Shown: in pieces, positions 25,635 through 35,163 of the stretch | How positions within the stretch are numbered: position 1 is the stretch's first letter | Layout: each line of letters begins with the position of its first letter | Source: RGIG2041 sp045537695 | Lineage (GTDB): Bacteria; Bacillota; Clostridia; UBA1381; UMGS1253 | Length of the DNA stretch: 64,000 nt | Direction: 5' to 3' | Assembly: GCA_045537695.1 (NCBI GenBank) | Contig: JAZSQB010000038.1 | Span: forward strand, 1 to 64,000 | The notes under the pieces: generated by a model | The model's input: the letters and a program-made list of their open reading frames with translations, nothing else | The model's database searches: none | Told to the model about the DNA's origin: nothing | Position numbers and translations under genes: made by a program

Positions 25635-26585
25635 GTGACAAATTCAGGATATACAATCGCATTAGAAGCATTGATAGAGGAGTTCCATTTGGAGACCTGC
25701 TATCGCGCAAAAAATGCGGCGGATGTAAGGATTGTAAATAGTGAAGTCAATCGTCCGGGCATGCAGATTGTTGGGTTTTATGATTATTTTGAGCCTACAC
25801 GCATTCAGATTCTGGGCAAGGTTGAAATGTCTTATCTGGACGAGTTTGGCAAGGCAGAGCGTACAGAGTGCTTTGATAAGCTTTTGTCGACAGGGATTCC
25901 GATGCTGGTAGTTACGCGTGGTATGGAAGTATTTCCGGAGATGATTGCGATGGCGCAAAAACACGAGATTACCATTTGTCGCACTGGCATGAGTACATCA
26001 GGATTTACGGCGGCGCTAATTAGTTACTTGAATTTAAATCTAGCACCGCGTATCACGCGTCACGGCGTGTTGGTAGAGGTGCACGGTGAAGGTGTTTTGA
26101 TTTTAGGGGAAAGCGGTGTTGGCAAGAGCGAATGCGCCGTAGAGCTTGTAAAGCGTGGACACCGGTTTGTGGCAGATGATGCCGTGGAAATTAAGCGCGT
26201 TTCCGATAAAACGTTGCTGGGTAGCGCGCCGGATATTATCCGGTATTTTATTGAGCTGCGCGGTATTGGTATTGTAGACATCCGCCGCCTATACGGTATG
26301 GGTGCCGTTAAAGTCTCCGAAAAGATAGATTTGGTGATTCACTTAGAGCCGTGGGAGGATGCAAAGCAGTATGACCGATTGGGGCTTGTAGATGAATACA
26401 CAAATATTTTGGGTATTCAGGTACCTTCGCTGACCATTCCGGTTCGACCGGGCAGGAATCTTGCGGTTATTGTGGAGGTTGCGGCAATGAATAATCGTCA
26501 AAAGAAAATGGGCTACAATGCAGCAAAGGAAATGGATAGCCGGTTGATGGCGGAGTTGGAGAAAAATCAACCAAAGGATATATAA
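25635..26585 (+). CDS. hprK: HPr kinase/phosphorylase
   Basis: HprK phosphorylates Ser46 of HPr in response to glycolytic intermediates and so controls catabolite repression in Firmicutes. The 316-residue product has the N-terminal regulatory domain, the P-loop GESGVGKSECAVEL, ADDAVEIKR, and the signature ELRGIGIVDIRRLYGMGAV. The GTG at 25635 (MTNSGYTIALEAL) lies eight bases after GGAGGG; a TTG at 25620 overlaps that site. No ptsH gene is in the window. Confidence 0.96.
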   Translation: MTNSGYTIALEALIEEFHLETCYRAKNAADVRIVNSEVNRPGMQIVGFYDYFEPTRIQILGKVEMSYLDEFGKAERTECFDKLLSTGIPMLVVTRGMEVFPEMIAMAQKHEITICRTGMSTSGFTAALISYLNLNLAPRITRHGVLVEVHGEGVLILGESGVGKSECAVELVKRGHRFVADDAVEIKRVSDKTLLGSAPDIIRYFIELRGIGIVDIRRLYGMGAVKVSEKIDLVIHLEPWEDAKQYDRLGLVDEYTNILGIQVPSLTIPVRPGRNLAVIVEVAAMNNRQKKMGYNAAKEMDSRLMAELEKNQPKDI

Positions 26586-26623
26586 GATTAAGATGAAAAG
26601 AAAAAACTTGACGGTGGAATGAA

Positions 26624-27565
26624 ATGTATATAGGTATTGATTTGGGCGGTATGTCTATTAAAGCGGGTCTTGTAAATGAAGCCTATGAAATTGTGCGCAC
26701 CAAAACAATGCCGACAGGTGCAGAGCGTCATGGTGACGAAATTGCAAAATCCATGGCAGACCTGGCGCGCGCGCTGGCGGAGGAAGCCGGTTTAACGATG
26801 CGGGATATTAAATCTGTAGGCATAGGTTGTCCGGGGGCGTGTGTTTCCAAGACCGGTGTTTGCGCATTTTCTGCAAATATTAATTTTCGCGACACGCATA
26901 TTTGTGAAATAGTTTGCAAAGAACTTGGCGTGCCGGTCTATCTTGGAAACGATGCCAATGTTGCGGCATTTGGCGAGTATAAGGTTATCAAGCAAGATAT
27001 AGAAAGTCTTTTATTTGTAACGTTTGGCACCGGTGTTGGCGGCGGCATTATTTTAGACGGTAAGATTTACGAAGGGTTTAACGGTGTCGGTGCAGAAATC
27101 GGACATATGCAGGTGGTTAAGAACAGTAAACATAAATGCGGGTGCGGCCGCTTTGGTTGTTGGGAAACCGAGGCTTCTGTTTCGGCATTGATTCGTGAGA
27201 CTAAGAAAGCAATTCAGGCAAACCCGGATTGCGTAATGGCAAAGAGTGTGGAAGGCGATTTGTCTCGTGTAAACGGCAGAACATCCTTTGATGCAGCAAA
27301 AGCAGGAGATGCAGTAGCGCAGAAGGTAGTGGATGACTTTATCAGAGCGGTTGGCGAAGGCATATGTTCTATAATTAACATTTTTCAACCGGAAGTGCTG
27401 TTAATCGGCGGTGCAATCAGTAAAGAGGGAGACTATCTTTTAGACCCGATTCGCAAGCTTGTGGAGGCAGCTACTTATAGGCATAATGGTGTACATACGC
27501 GCATTGCAGCTGCGCAGCTCGGCAATGATGCCGGTATTATTGGTGCAGCACTTTTGGGCGAATAA
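26624..27565 (+). CDS. glcK: ROK family glucokinase
   Basis: The 313-residue ROK-family sugar kinase shows the N-terminal phosphate loop IDLGGMSIKAGLV, GNDANVAAFGEY, GTGVGGGII, the EIGHMQV glutamate-histidine pair and the zinc cluster CGCGRFGCWE. It probably phosphorylates glucose; other hexoses are possible in this family. It has no HTH domain, so it is a kinase rather than a NagC-type repressor. It follows hprK by 38 bases, fitting a carbon-control role. GGTGGAATG serves as a modest ribosome site. Confidence 0.9.
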   Translation: MYIGIDLGGMSIKAGLVNEAYEIVRTKTMPTGAERHGDEIAKSMADLARALAEEAGLTMRDIKSVGIGCPGACVSKTGVCAFSANINFRDTHICEIVCKELGVPVYLGNDANVAAFGEYKVIKQDIESLLFVTFGTGVGGGIILDGKIYEGFNGVGAEIGHMQVVKNSKHKCGCGRFGCWETEASVSALIRETKKAIQANPDCVMAKSVEGDLSRVNGRTSFDAAKAGDAVAQKVVDDFIRAVGEGICSIINIFQPEVLLIGGAISKEGDYLLDPIRKLVEAATYRHNGVHTRIAAAQLGNDAGIIGAALLGE

Positions 27566-27585
27566 TAAAATTTCAGGAGGCAGAT

Positions 27586-28503
27586 ATGTCTTTATCGAAT
27601 GCATTCAAAGACGTACTTGCAAAAGAGAATATTGAAGCAAAATTTGACGAGCCGATGCGCTTGCATACGGCGTACCAGATTGGCGGCAATGCAGATTGCG
27701 TTGTTTTTCCGACCGGCGCAACGCAAATACAGACTGTATTGGAAGCGTGCAGGAAAGAGAATCTTCCGCACTATGTCATTGGCGGCGGAACGAATCTACT
27801 TGTCAGCGATGATGGTGTGCGCGGCGTGGTGATTATCTGCGGTAAGAATATGCGTGATATTGAAGTGGATGGATGTCGCGTTCGTGCAGGGGCTGGTGCG
27901 CTTTTGAGCCGTGTAGCGCGCGTAGCAGCGGAGCATGGTTTAAGCGGGATGGAGCCGATTTCTGGCATTTTTGGGGCAGTTGGAGGCTCGGTAGCAATGA
28001 ATGCCGGTGCTTACGGTGGCGAGATTTCGCAGGTACTGGAAAGCGTTACGTATCTGCATCCGATAGATGGCAGTGTGAAAACGTTGCAGGTGGATGCGTG
28101 CGCATTTGGTTACAGAAGCAGTATTTTTTTAAAGCATAGCTATATTGTTTTGGAAGCTGTTTTTTGTCTTCAGCAGGGGAATAAGACGGAAATATTAGAG
28201 ACGATGGCAGATTATGCGAAACGCAGAAGTGAAAAACAACCGTTGGAGTGTCCGAGTTGCGGTTCGGTGTTTAAAAGGCCGGAGGGACATTTTGCCGGCG
28301 CACTGATAGAGCAGGCGGGACTGAAGGGTTATCGTATTGGCGGCGCGCAGGTTTCCGAAAAACATGCTGGCTTTATTGTCAACACCGGTGGTGCAACGGC
28401 AGCAGATGTCTGTGCGTTAATTCGACACATACAGAAAACAATATGGGAAAAAGACGGTATTGCACTGGAGTGCGAAGTAAAAACACTTGGATTTACGCTT
28501 TAG
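27586..28503 (+). CDS. murB: UDP-N-acetylenolpyruvoylglucosamine reductase
   Basis: This FAD enzyme reduces the enolpyruvyl group to make UDP-MurNAc for peptidoglycan. The 305-residue product has HTAYQIGGNADCVVFP, the FAD loop IGGGTNLLVSDDGVRG, GIFGAVGGSVAMNAGAYGGEI, the serine in CGSVFKRPEG and the late HAGFIVN. It resembles type II MurB of Gram-positives. AGGAGGCAG precedes the ATG. Position between the ROK kinase and rapZ is conserved in Clostridia. Confidence 0.96.
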   Translation: MSLSNAFKDVLAKENIEAKFDEPMRLHTAYQIGGNADCVVFPTGATQIQTVLEACRKENLPHYVIGGGTNLLVSDDGVRGVVIICGKNMRDIEVDGCRVRAGAGALLSRVARVAAEHGLSGMEPISGIFGAVGGSVAMNAGAYGGEISQVLESVTYLHPIDGSVKTLQVDACAFGYRSSIFLKHSYIVLEAVFCLQQGNKTEILETMADYAKRRSEKQPLECPSCGSVFKRPEGHFAGALIEQAGLKGYRIGGAQVSEKHAGFIVNTGGATAADVCALIRHIQKTIWEKDGIALECEVKTLGFTL

Positions 28504-28528
28504 GGAAAAGAGAAAGGGAGGTAAAGAA

Positions 28529-29389
28529 ATGCGTTTTATGATTATAACCGGCTTATCCGGTGCCGGAAAAACACAGGTAATTCGATGTTTGGAGGATATG
28601 GACTTTTACTGTATTGATAATATGCCGCCGGCATTGATTCCAAAGCTGGCTGAGATTTTCTATGCCTCGAATGGTAAGATAGATAAGGTTGCTATGGTGG
28701 TGGATATCCGTGGCGGCGATATGTTTTCGGAGCTGTTTAATGAGCTGAACGCCTTAAAGGCGTCCGGATACAGCTATGATGTGTTGTTTTTGGATGCGAC
28801 AGATGAAGTGCTTGTTAAGCGATATAAGGAAACGCGCAGAATGCATCCGCTTGCGCGCGACGGCAGACTGATAGACGCGATTAAAAAAGAACGAGAAATT
28901 TTAGATTATGTTAAAAACAAGGCAAATCATATTATAGATACTTCGAATTTGAGCACAACACAACTCAAAGAAACAGTGCGCGAGATTGCATCGGATGGAA
29001 ACGCGGAGCGTTCTATTTTGATAAATGTTACATCCTTTGGCTATAAATATGGTATTGTATTGGATGGAGACTTGATATTTGATGTGCGCTTTCTGCCAAA
29101 TCCGTATTATATGGATAGCCTAAAGCACCATACAGGCTTGGAGGAATGTGTTTCGTCGTATGTGCTTAAGTTTGAGCAGACACAGACATTTTTGGAAAAG
29201 CTCAAGGATATGGTGTCATATTTGATTCCGTATTATATTGAAGAGGGAAAAAGTCAGCTTGTGATCGGTATCGGCTGTACTGGTGGACATCATCGTAGTG
29301 TCACATTGGCGATGGAACTGTACCGATTTTTGAAAGAAAATGGATATAATGCTGTCGTAACACACAGAGATATTCAGCGAGAGGTTTAA
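28529..29389 (+). CDS. rapZ: RapZ/YvcJ family nucleotide-binding protein
   Basis: The product is 286 residues, starting MRFMIITGLSGAGKTQ with the P-loop, then DNMPPALIPKL, FLDATDEVLVKRYKETRR and the C-terminal IGCTGGHHRSV metal-like motif. RapZ controls GlmS through small RNAs in enteric bacteria; the Bacillus relative YvcJ is a nucleotide-hydrolysing protein linked to competence. The ATG at 28529 follows AAAGGGAGG and removes a 14-residue extension over the murB end. Confidence 0.94.
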   Translation: MRFMIITGLSGAGKTQVIRCLEDMDFYCIDNMPPALIPKLAEIFYASNGKIDKVAMVVDIRGGDMFSELFNELNALKASGYSYDVLFLDATDEVLVKRYKETRRMHPLARDGRLIDAIKKEREILDYVKNKANHIIDTSNLSTTQLKETVREIASDGNAERSILINVTSFGYKYGIVLDGDLIFDVRFLPNPYYMDSLKHHTGLEECVSSYVLKFEQTQTFLEKLKDMVSYLIPYYIEEGKSQLVIGIGCTGGHHRSVTLAMELYRFLKENGYNAVVTHRDIQREV

Positions 29390-29393
29390 AACA

Positions 29394-30284
29394 ATGACGT
29401 TTTCTACTGAAACGAAAAATTTATTATGCAAAATGGAAGCTGACATATGGTGCTGCAAGCGAAGCGAGCTTGCAGCCCTTGTTTGCTTTGCCGGTGCATT
29501 GCGCAAAGATGGACTGAAAATAAACATTGAAAATCAAAATATTGCAGACCGCATTTTTCGATTGATGCAGGAGGTTACTTTGTCGGATGGGGTGATTTTG
29601 GAAAAACCCCAAAAGAGCGGCGGTTGGTATACAGTTACCCAACAGGATAAAGCACAGGTAACCCAATTAGTAAAGGCATTGGAGCTGACAGCGGATTTTT
29701 TACCGAGGCTTTCTATCCTGGATAACGCTTGTTGCAGAGCAAGTTTTTTACGTGGTGCATTTTTAGGGGGCGGTTCTGTTGCGGACCCTGAGAAAAATTA
29801 TCACCTGGAGTTTGTTACGACTAATGCCGAATTAGCGGAACTGTTTGTCCAATTGCTTGCAAGCTGTGGATTTATTGCAGGAAAGACGGCACGCAAAAAT
29901 CATTTTGTTGTATATCTAAAAGACAGCGAGGCGATTGCCGAGTTGCTTGGCTGGATCGGTGCCGGAACAACAATGATGAATTTTTATAATATTAAAATAG
30001 AGAGAGAGCTTCGCAATCGCGTGAACCGGCAAGTCAATTGCGACAGTGCCAATCTAACAAAAACAATGGATGCGGCACAAAAGCAATTGGATGCGATTCG
30101 TAAGATAGAGCGTGTTATCGGCTTAGAGGTGTTGCCGCCGCAGCTATGCGAGATGGCAAAGGCACGTTTGGAAAATCCAGAACTTGCACTGAAGGATTTG
30201 GCGTTGGTGCTTTCGCCGCCGATTGGGAAATCCGGCGCAAATCACCGGTTGTCGAAATTGATGGAAATTGCAGAAAGTTTATAA
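29394..30284 (+). CDS. whiA: DNA-binding protein WhiA
   Basis: WhiA joins a degenerate LAGLIDADG homing-endonuclease fold to a C-terminal helix-turn-helix. The 296-residue product shows CCRASFLRGAFLGGGSV, VNCDSANLTKTMDAAQKQ and the HTH region with LSPPIGKSGANHRLSKLMEIAE. In Bacillus it affects chromosome segregation and division. It starts 4 bases after rapZ, so no yvcK lies between them, unlike the common Firmicutes order. Confidence 0.95.
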   Translation: MTFSTETKNLLCKMEADIWCCKRSELAALVCFAGALRKDGLKINIENQNIADRIFRLMQEVTLSDGVILEKPQKSGGWYTVTQQDKAQVTQLVKALELTADFLPRLSILDNACCRASFLRGAFLGGGSVADPEKNYHLEFVTTNAELAELFVQLLASCGFIAGKTARKNHFVVYLKDSEAIAELLGWIGAGTTMMNFYNIKIERELRNRVNRQVNCDSANLTKTMDAAQKQLDAIRKIERVIGLEVLPPQLCEMAKARLENPELALKDLALVLSPPIGKSGANHRLSKLMEIAESL

Positions 30285-30322
30285 TAGTTAGTACGCACTA
30301 ACCATAGATAGAGGGTAAAACT

Positions 30323-33300
30323 ATGATAGAAACCATTCGATTTACACACTTACATGTACATACGGAATATTCTTTGCTCGATGGTGCTGCATCGCTAAAA
30401 AAACTGGTCGAGACAGCGAAGCAAATGAATATGGATGCCATTGCAATGACGGATCACGGCGTTATGTATGGTGCGATTGATTTTTATAAAGCGGCGATGG
30501 CAGAGGGGGTTAAGCCGATTATCGGCTGTGAGGTCTATGTATGCCCGCGTACCCGCTTTGATAAGTCCCATGAGGGGGACGCGCGCAATCATCATCTTGT
30601 TTTGCTGTGCAAAGATAATATTGGTTATCAGAATTTGATACAGATGGTTTCGGATGCATTTACGGAAGGGTTTTATTATAAGCCACGCGTGGATAAAGAG
30701 CTTTTAGAACGCCATCACGAAGGATTGATTTGCTTGTCGGCTTGTCTGGCGGGGGAATTGCCAAGCTTGCTTTTGGATGGCAACTATGAAGCGGCGAAAC
30801 AAACGGCGCTATATTATCAGTCGCTTTTTGGCAAAGAAAACTATTATATTGAATTGCAGGACCATGGGTTGGAGGAGCAGAAAAAAACCAATCCGGCGTT
30901 GGTGCGTCTGGCGCGCGAAATAGAGGCGCCGCTTGTGTGCACAAACGATCTGCACTATATCCGCCGTGAGGATGCAAAGTATCAGGATGTTTTGATGTGC
31001 ATTCAGATGGGAAAAACGGTGGAAGATCCGGATCGTATGCGTTTTGGTTCGAATGAATTTTATTTAAAGAGCGGCAGCGAAATGGCAGAACTGTTTTCCT
31101 GGGTGCCGGAGGCGGTGGAAAACACAAATAAAATTGCAGAGCGCTGCAATGTAACCTTTGATTTTGACAAAGTACATTTGCCGAAATTTGATGTGCCGGA
31201 GGGTTATACCTCTTATGCGTATTTGGAGAAACTGTGCCGCGACGGATTGGCGAAGCGGTACAAGGAAATAACGAAGGTGCATACCGATCGCTTAGAGTAT
31301 GAGCTTAGCGTAATATCCTCCATGGGGTATGTAGACTACTTTTTAATTGTATGGGATTTTATTAAATTTGCCAAGGATAATGGCATTGCGGTTGGACCGG
31401 GCAGGGGCTCCGGCGCTGGAAGTATTGTCGCATATACGTTGGATATTACTACGATTGACCCATTGCGATACAATTTGCTTTTTGAACGATTTTTGAATCC
31501 GGAACGCATAAGCATGCCGGATATTGATACGGACTTTTGTATTGAACGTCGCGGCGAAGTGATTGATTATGTCAATCGAAAATACGGCGCAGACCGCGTA
31601 GCACAAATTATCACTTTTGGTACGCTTAAGGCGCGCGCGGCAATTCGTGATGTGGGCAGAACGATGAATATACCGCTGCCCACCGTGGACAAGGTGGCAA
31701 AACTGGTGCCGACGGATTTGAAAATGACGATTCGCAAGGCGCTTGATATCAATCCGGAGCTTTCGAATTTGTATGATGCGGAAGATACTATTAAAGACCT
31801 TTTGGATACAGCAATGGCGATTGAAGGATTGCCGCGACACAGCGGTGTGCATGCAGCGGGGGTGGTTATCTCAGGGAGGCCGGTTTCACAACATGTGCCG
31901 CTGCAGTGTGCAAAGGATGTTATCACTACACAGTACCATATGGACAATTTAAGCGACCTTGGTTTGCTGAAAATGGATTTTCTTGGTTTGCGCAACCTAA
32001 CTGTTATTGCGAATGCCGTGGAAAATATACAAAAAACCAAAGGAATTACGGTGGATTTAGCTGCATTGGATTACACGGATACTGAGGTATTTGAATTGAT
32101 TTCTTCCGGCGAGACCTCCGGCATTTTTCAGCTGGAAAGCGGGGGCATGCGTGAGTTTATGAAGGAATTGCGCCCAAGCTCGTTGGAAGATATTATTGCG
32201 GGTATTTCCCTGTATCGACCAGGTCCGATGGAACAGATTCCGCGCTATATCAAAAACAAAAACAATCCGGAAAAAATCACGTACAAACATCCGATGCTGG
32301 AGTCAATTTTGGATGTGACTTACGGTTGTATTATTTACCAGGAGCAGGTATTGCAGATTGTGCAAAAGCTTGCGGGGTATTCGCTCGGTAAGGCGGATTT
32401 GCTGCGCCGTGCAATGAGCAAGAAAAAACACGACGTAATGGAAAAAGAACGTCTCCACTTTATATACGGTCAGAAGGATGGTGACGGCAATACTATTATT
32501 GAAGGTGCCATCAGCCGCGGTATTTCTGAAGAGGTAGCTAAGAGCATTTTTGATGAAATTATGGACTTTGCAAGTTATGCATTCAACAAATCGCACGCGG
32601 CGGCGTATGCGGTTGTGGCATATCAGACGGCGTACCTGAAAGCGTTTTATCCTGCTGAATATATGGCAGCGTTGATTAGTAGTACAATGAGTGATACGGA
32701 TAAAACGGTTGGCTATGTTTTAGAATGTGAGCGCTTGGGTATTCGTATTTTACCACCGGATGTCAACAAGAGCTTCTATGGGTTTACGGTGGAGAATGGC
32801 AATATTCGTTTTGGTTTAGAGGCAGTAAAAAATGTTGGTCATAAGCTGCTGGTGCAGATTGCACAGGAGCGTGAAAACCGCGGTGCATTTATAAGCTTTA
32901 CAGATTTTGTAGAGCGTATGATGCAAGGGGATTTGAATAAACGATCCCTTGAAAATCTGATTCGTTGCGGCGCATTTGACGCATTGGGGCAAACGCGCGC
33001 GACTTTAATTGGCGTGTATGACCAATTGGTTGGTACGATTAGCGCAGGGAACAAGGATGTGCTGGATGGTCAGTTATCCATTTTTGATGACGAGCCGGCG
33101 CAGGCAAGTCGGGATGCGTTTGTCCAGCTGCCTGAATATGATAAGCGTGATTTGTTGGCAATGGAGAAGGAAACCATTGGCCTTTATTTGTCCGGACACC
33201 CGCTTGATGACTATAAAGAGGTGATTTCTCGTTTTTCCAATGCCAATATCGGAGAGATTAATGCCCTGGCGGTGCAGGAGGAAAGTGGAGAATATGCCAT

Positions 33301-33817
33301 TGTCGAAGGCGGACGCTTTAAAGATGGTGATTTTGTTACCATTGGTGGCATTATTACGGCGCGCCGGAATAAAACGACAAAGAATGCAACCATGATGGCC
33401 TTTTTGCGATTTGAGGATTTATACGGCAGTCTGGATGTCATTGTATTTCCAAAAAAGTATGAAATGTGTGCATCATTGATTAATGAAGATGAGATTGTGT
33501 TTATCAAGGCACGCGTCAGCCTGCGGGAAGATGAGGCACCGAAATTGATTTTGGAAAATATTACCCCCATGCAAAGTATTATGGATACACAGAATACAAC
33601 AAAGCTGTATATCAAAATCAGGGTGGGGAATGAAACACGGTGGAATGAAGCGAAGCGAATTTTAAGCACGCACCGCGGTGAAGTACCTGTATGTATATTT
33701 TTTGAAAAAACGAGCGAAATTAAATGTACCAACCGCGAATTATGGTGTGATGCTTCACCAACCTTAAATCAAGCGCTTAGTGCGTTGTTTGGCGAGGAAT
33801 GTATCAAGTATAAATAA
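30323..33817 (+). CDS. dnaE: DNA polymerase III alpha subunit DnaE
   Basis: The 1164-residue DnaE1-type replicative polymerase has an N-terminal PHP domain (HLHVHTEYSLLDGA), then the palm with PDIDTDFCIERRGEV near residue 400, GPGRGSGAGS, and the tail region with the helix-hairpin-helix and OB fold ending near residue 1100 (DLYGSLDVIVFPKKY). In Firmicutes with PolC, DnaE extends primers on the lagging strand. GAGGG precedes the ATG. Confidence 0.97.
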   Translation: MIETIRFTHLHVHTEYSLLDGAASLKKLVETAKQMNMDAIAMTDHGVMYGAIDFYKAAMAEGVKPIIGCEVYVCPRTRFDKSHEGDARNHHLVLLCKDNIGYQNLIQMVSDAFTEGFYYKPRVDKELLERHHEGLICLSACLAGELPSLLLDGNYEAAKQTALYYQSLFGKENYYIELQDHGLEEQKKTNPALVRLAREIEAPLVCTNDLHYIRREDAKYQDVLMCIQMGKTVEDPDRMRFGSNEFYLKSGSEMAELFSWVPEAVENTNKIAERCNVTFDFDKVHLPKFDVPEGYTSYAYLEKLCRDGLAKRYKEITKVHTDRLEYELSVISSMGYVDYFLIVWDFIKFAKDNGIAVGPGRGSGAGSIVAYTLDITTIDPLRYNLLFERFLNPERISMPDIDTDFCIERRGEVIDYVNRKYGADRVAQIITFGTLKARAAIRDVGRTMNIPLPTVDKVAKLVPTDLKMTIRKALDINPELSNLYDAEDTIKDLLDTAMAIEGLPRHSGVHAAGVVISGRPVSQHVPLQCAKDVITTQYHMDNLSDLGLLKMDFLGLRNLTVIANAVENIQKTKGITVDLAALDYTDTEVFELISSGETSGIFQLESGGMREFMKELRPSSLEDIIAGISLYRPGPMEQIPRYIKNKNNPEKITYKHPMLESILDVTYGCIIYQEQVLQIVQKLAGYSLGKADLLRRAMSKKKHDVMEKERLHFIYGQKDGDGNTIIEGAISRGISEEVAKSIFDEIMDFASYAFNKSHAAAYAVVAYQTAYLKAFYPAEYMAALISSTMSDTDKTVGYVLECERLGIRILPPDVNKSFYGFTVENGNIRFGLEAVKNVGHKLLVQIAQERENRGAFISFTDFVERMMQGDLNKRSLENLIRCGAFDALGQTRATLIGVYDQLVGTISAGNKDVLDGQLSIFDDEPAQASRDAFVQLPEYDKRDLLAMEKETIGLYLSGHPLDDYKEVISRFSNANIGEINALAVQEESGEYAIVEGGRFKDGDFVTIGGIITARRNKTTKNATMMAFLRFEDLYGSLDVIVFPKKYEMCASLINEDEIVFIKARVSLREDEAPKLILENITPMQSIMDTQNTTKLYIKIRVGNETRWNEAKRILSTHRGEVPVCIFFEKTSEIKCTNRELWCDASPTLNQALSALFGEECIKYK

Positions 33818-33821
33818 TAAG

Positions 33822-33850
33822 TTGCAATTTTACCGGAAATAGTGTAAAAT
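33822..33850 (+). promoter_or_regulatory. Promoter of the DUF2007-pfkA unit
   Basis: TTGCAA (33822-33827), a 17-base spacer and TAAAAT (33845-33850) lie just after the dnaE stop, so transcripts should start near 33857, right at the foldable leader. Confidence 0.7.
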
Positions 33851-33860
33851 GTAAAAAAAT

Positions 33861-33930
33861 AGCCGAAAGCGAATAGTTCCCACCAAAATCTGCCTTTGAA
33901 AATGGTGGTTCGGATTAAACACTTTTGGCT
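33861..33930 (+). ncRNA. Structured 5' leader upstream of DUF2007-pfkA
   Basis: Three nested helices are visible: 33861-33869 with 33922-33930 (AGCCGAAAG / CTTTTGGCT, one G-U pair), 33870-33873 with 33909-33912, and 33880-33885 with 33903-33908 (CCACCA / TGGTGG). The leader begins at the predicted transcription start and ends about 36 bases before the coding region. There is no T-run, so control of translation or mRNA stability is likelier than termination. It matches no riboswitch family that I recognise. Confidence 0.5.
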
Positions 33931-33965
33931 TAGGTAAAAATTCACACTACAAGGAGATTGTACGT

Positions 33966-34163
33966 ATGTGGACAGTGATTTATATTGCAAAAAGCAAAGC
34001 AACGGCGAAGCGGTTGAAAGAGCTTTTGGCACAGAAGGACATTCTTGTTCGTTTGCACCCATTGTATGATGCGAAGGCAGCAGAGGATGGCAGCATTGAG
34101 GTGTTGGTCCCGGAATCCGAGGTTGCGCAAGCGCATGAGATTATTATTGATGCGGATTTTTAA
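33966..34163 (+). CDS. DUF2007-type small protein
   Basis: The 65-residue protein has a ferredoxin-like pattern: WTVIYIAKSKATAKRLKELL, then VRLHPLY, then SIEVLVPESEVAQAHEII. It resembles the DUF2007 'putative signal transducing' family and related small proteins found before pfkA in Clostridia. The function is unknown. AAGGAGATTG precedes the ATG. It lies between dnaE and pfkA behind its own promoter and structured leader. Confidence 0.7.
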   Translation: MWTVIYIAKSKATAKRLKELLAQKDILVRLHPLYDAKAAEDGSIEVLVPESEVAQAHEIIIDADF

Positions 34164-34178
34164 ATTGGAGGCAGTAGT

Positions 34179-35150
34179 GTGGGACAGATTAAAAAAATCG
34201 GCGTATTGACTAGCGGTGGTGACGCACCGGGTATGAATGCAGCGGTACGAGGCGTTGTACGCACGGCTGTATATAATGGCATAGAGGTTATGGGTATCCG
34301 TAAGGGTTATAACGGTTTGATTAATGGGGATGTTTTTGCGATGAACGCGCGAAGCGTTTCCGAGACACTGCAGCGTGGCGGAACCATTCTGCAGACGGCA
34401 AGATGTAAGGAATTTGCAACCGAAGCGGGCGTGGAGCGCGCGGCAGAGATTGCAAAAATTTTTGGACTGGACGGCTTGGTTATTATCGGCGGTGACGGAT
34501 CCTTCCGCGGCGCCTGCGATTTGGCAAAGGCGGGCATTAAGACAATTGGTATACCGGCGACGATTGACAATGATATCGGTTGTACGGAGTATTGTATTGG
34601 TTATGATACAGCGCTCAACACGGTAAAAGATGCGATTGACAAAATTCGTGATACCGCATCAAGCCATGAACGCAGCTCTGTCATTGAGGTTATGGGTAGA
34701 GATGCAGGTTATATTGCGGTTATGGCAGGTATTTCCTGTGGTGCAGAAGCCGTGATTATTCCCGAAAAGGAATATAATTTTGACGAAGATGTGCTTCGTC
34801 CGATTATTGAAGGTAAACATCGTGGAAAGAGTCATTATTTGATTATTGTAGCGGAAGGTGTCGGCGGTGCTCTGGAGATGGCGAAAGAGATTGAAAAGCG
34901 TACCGGCATAGAAACAACGGCAACAATTTTGGGGCACATTCAGCGCGGTGGTTCGCCGACGGTGGATGACCGTGTATATGCAAGTGAAATGGGCTTAAAA
35001 GCTGTAGAAGCATTGATGGACGGGAAATCGAATCGCCTGATTGTTATGCAGGACCATAAAATTACGGATATTGATATTGAAGAAGGTCTTGCAATGAAAA
35101 AGGAAATGAACCCAGCTTTGATTCGTTTGTGCAAAATTATGAGCTGGTAA
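34179..35150 (+). CDS. pfkA: ATP-dependent 6-phosphofructokinase
   Basis: PfkA phosphorylates fructose 6-phosphate in glycolysis. The 323-residue product is the usual bacterial size. Motifs: GGDAPGMNAAVRG, the ATP-type GGDGSFRGA near residue 104, the catalytic TIDNDIGCTEYCIGYDTALN loop, EVMGRDAGYIA, and GHIQRGG. A GTG start at 34179 follows TTGGAGGC. It follows the DUF2007 gene by 15 bases. pyk, often next in Clostridia, is absent here. Confidence 0.97.
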   Translation: MGQIKKIGVLTSGGDAPGMNAAVRGVVRTAVYNGIEVMGIRKGYNGLINGDVFAMNARSVSETLQRGGTILQTARCKEFATEAGVERAAEIAKIFGLDGLVIIGGDGSFRGACDLAKAGIKTIGIPATIDNDIGCTEYCIGYDTALNTVKDAIDKIRDTASSHERSSVIEVMGRDAGYIAVMAGISCGAEAVIIPEKEYNFDEDVLRPIIEGKHRGKSHYLIIVAEGVGGALEMAKEIEKRTGIETTATILGHIQRGGSPTVDDRVYASEMGLKAVEALMDGKSNRLIVMQDHKITDIDIEEGLAMKKEMNPALIRLCKIMSW

Positions 35151-35163
35151 TGGGGGAGCCGAG

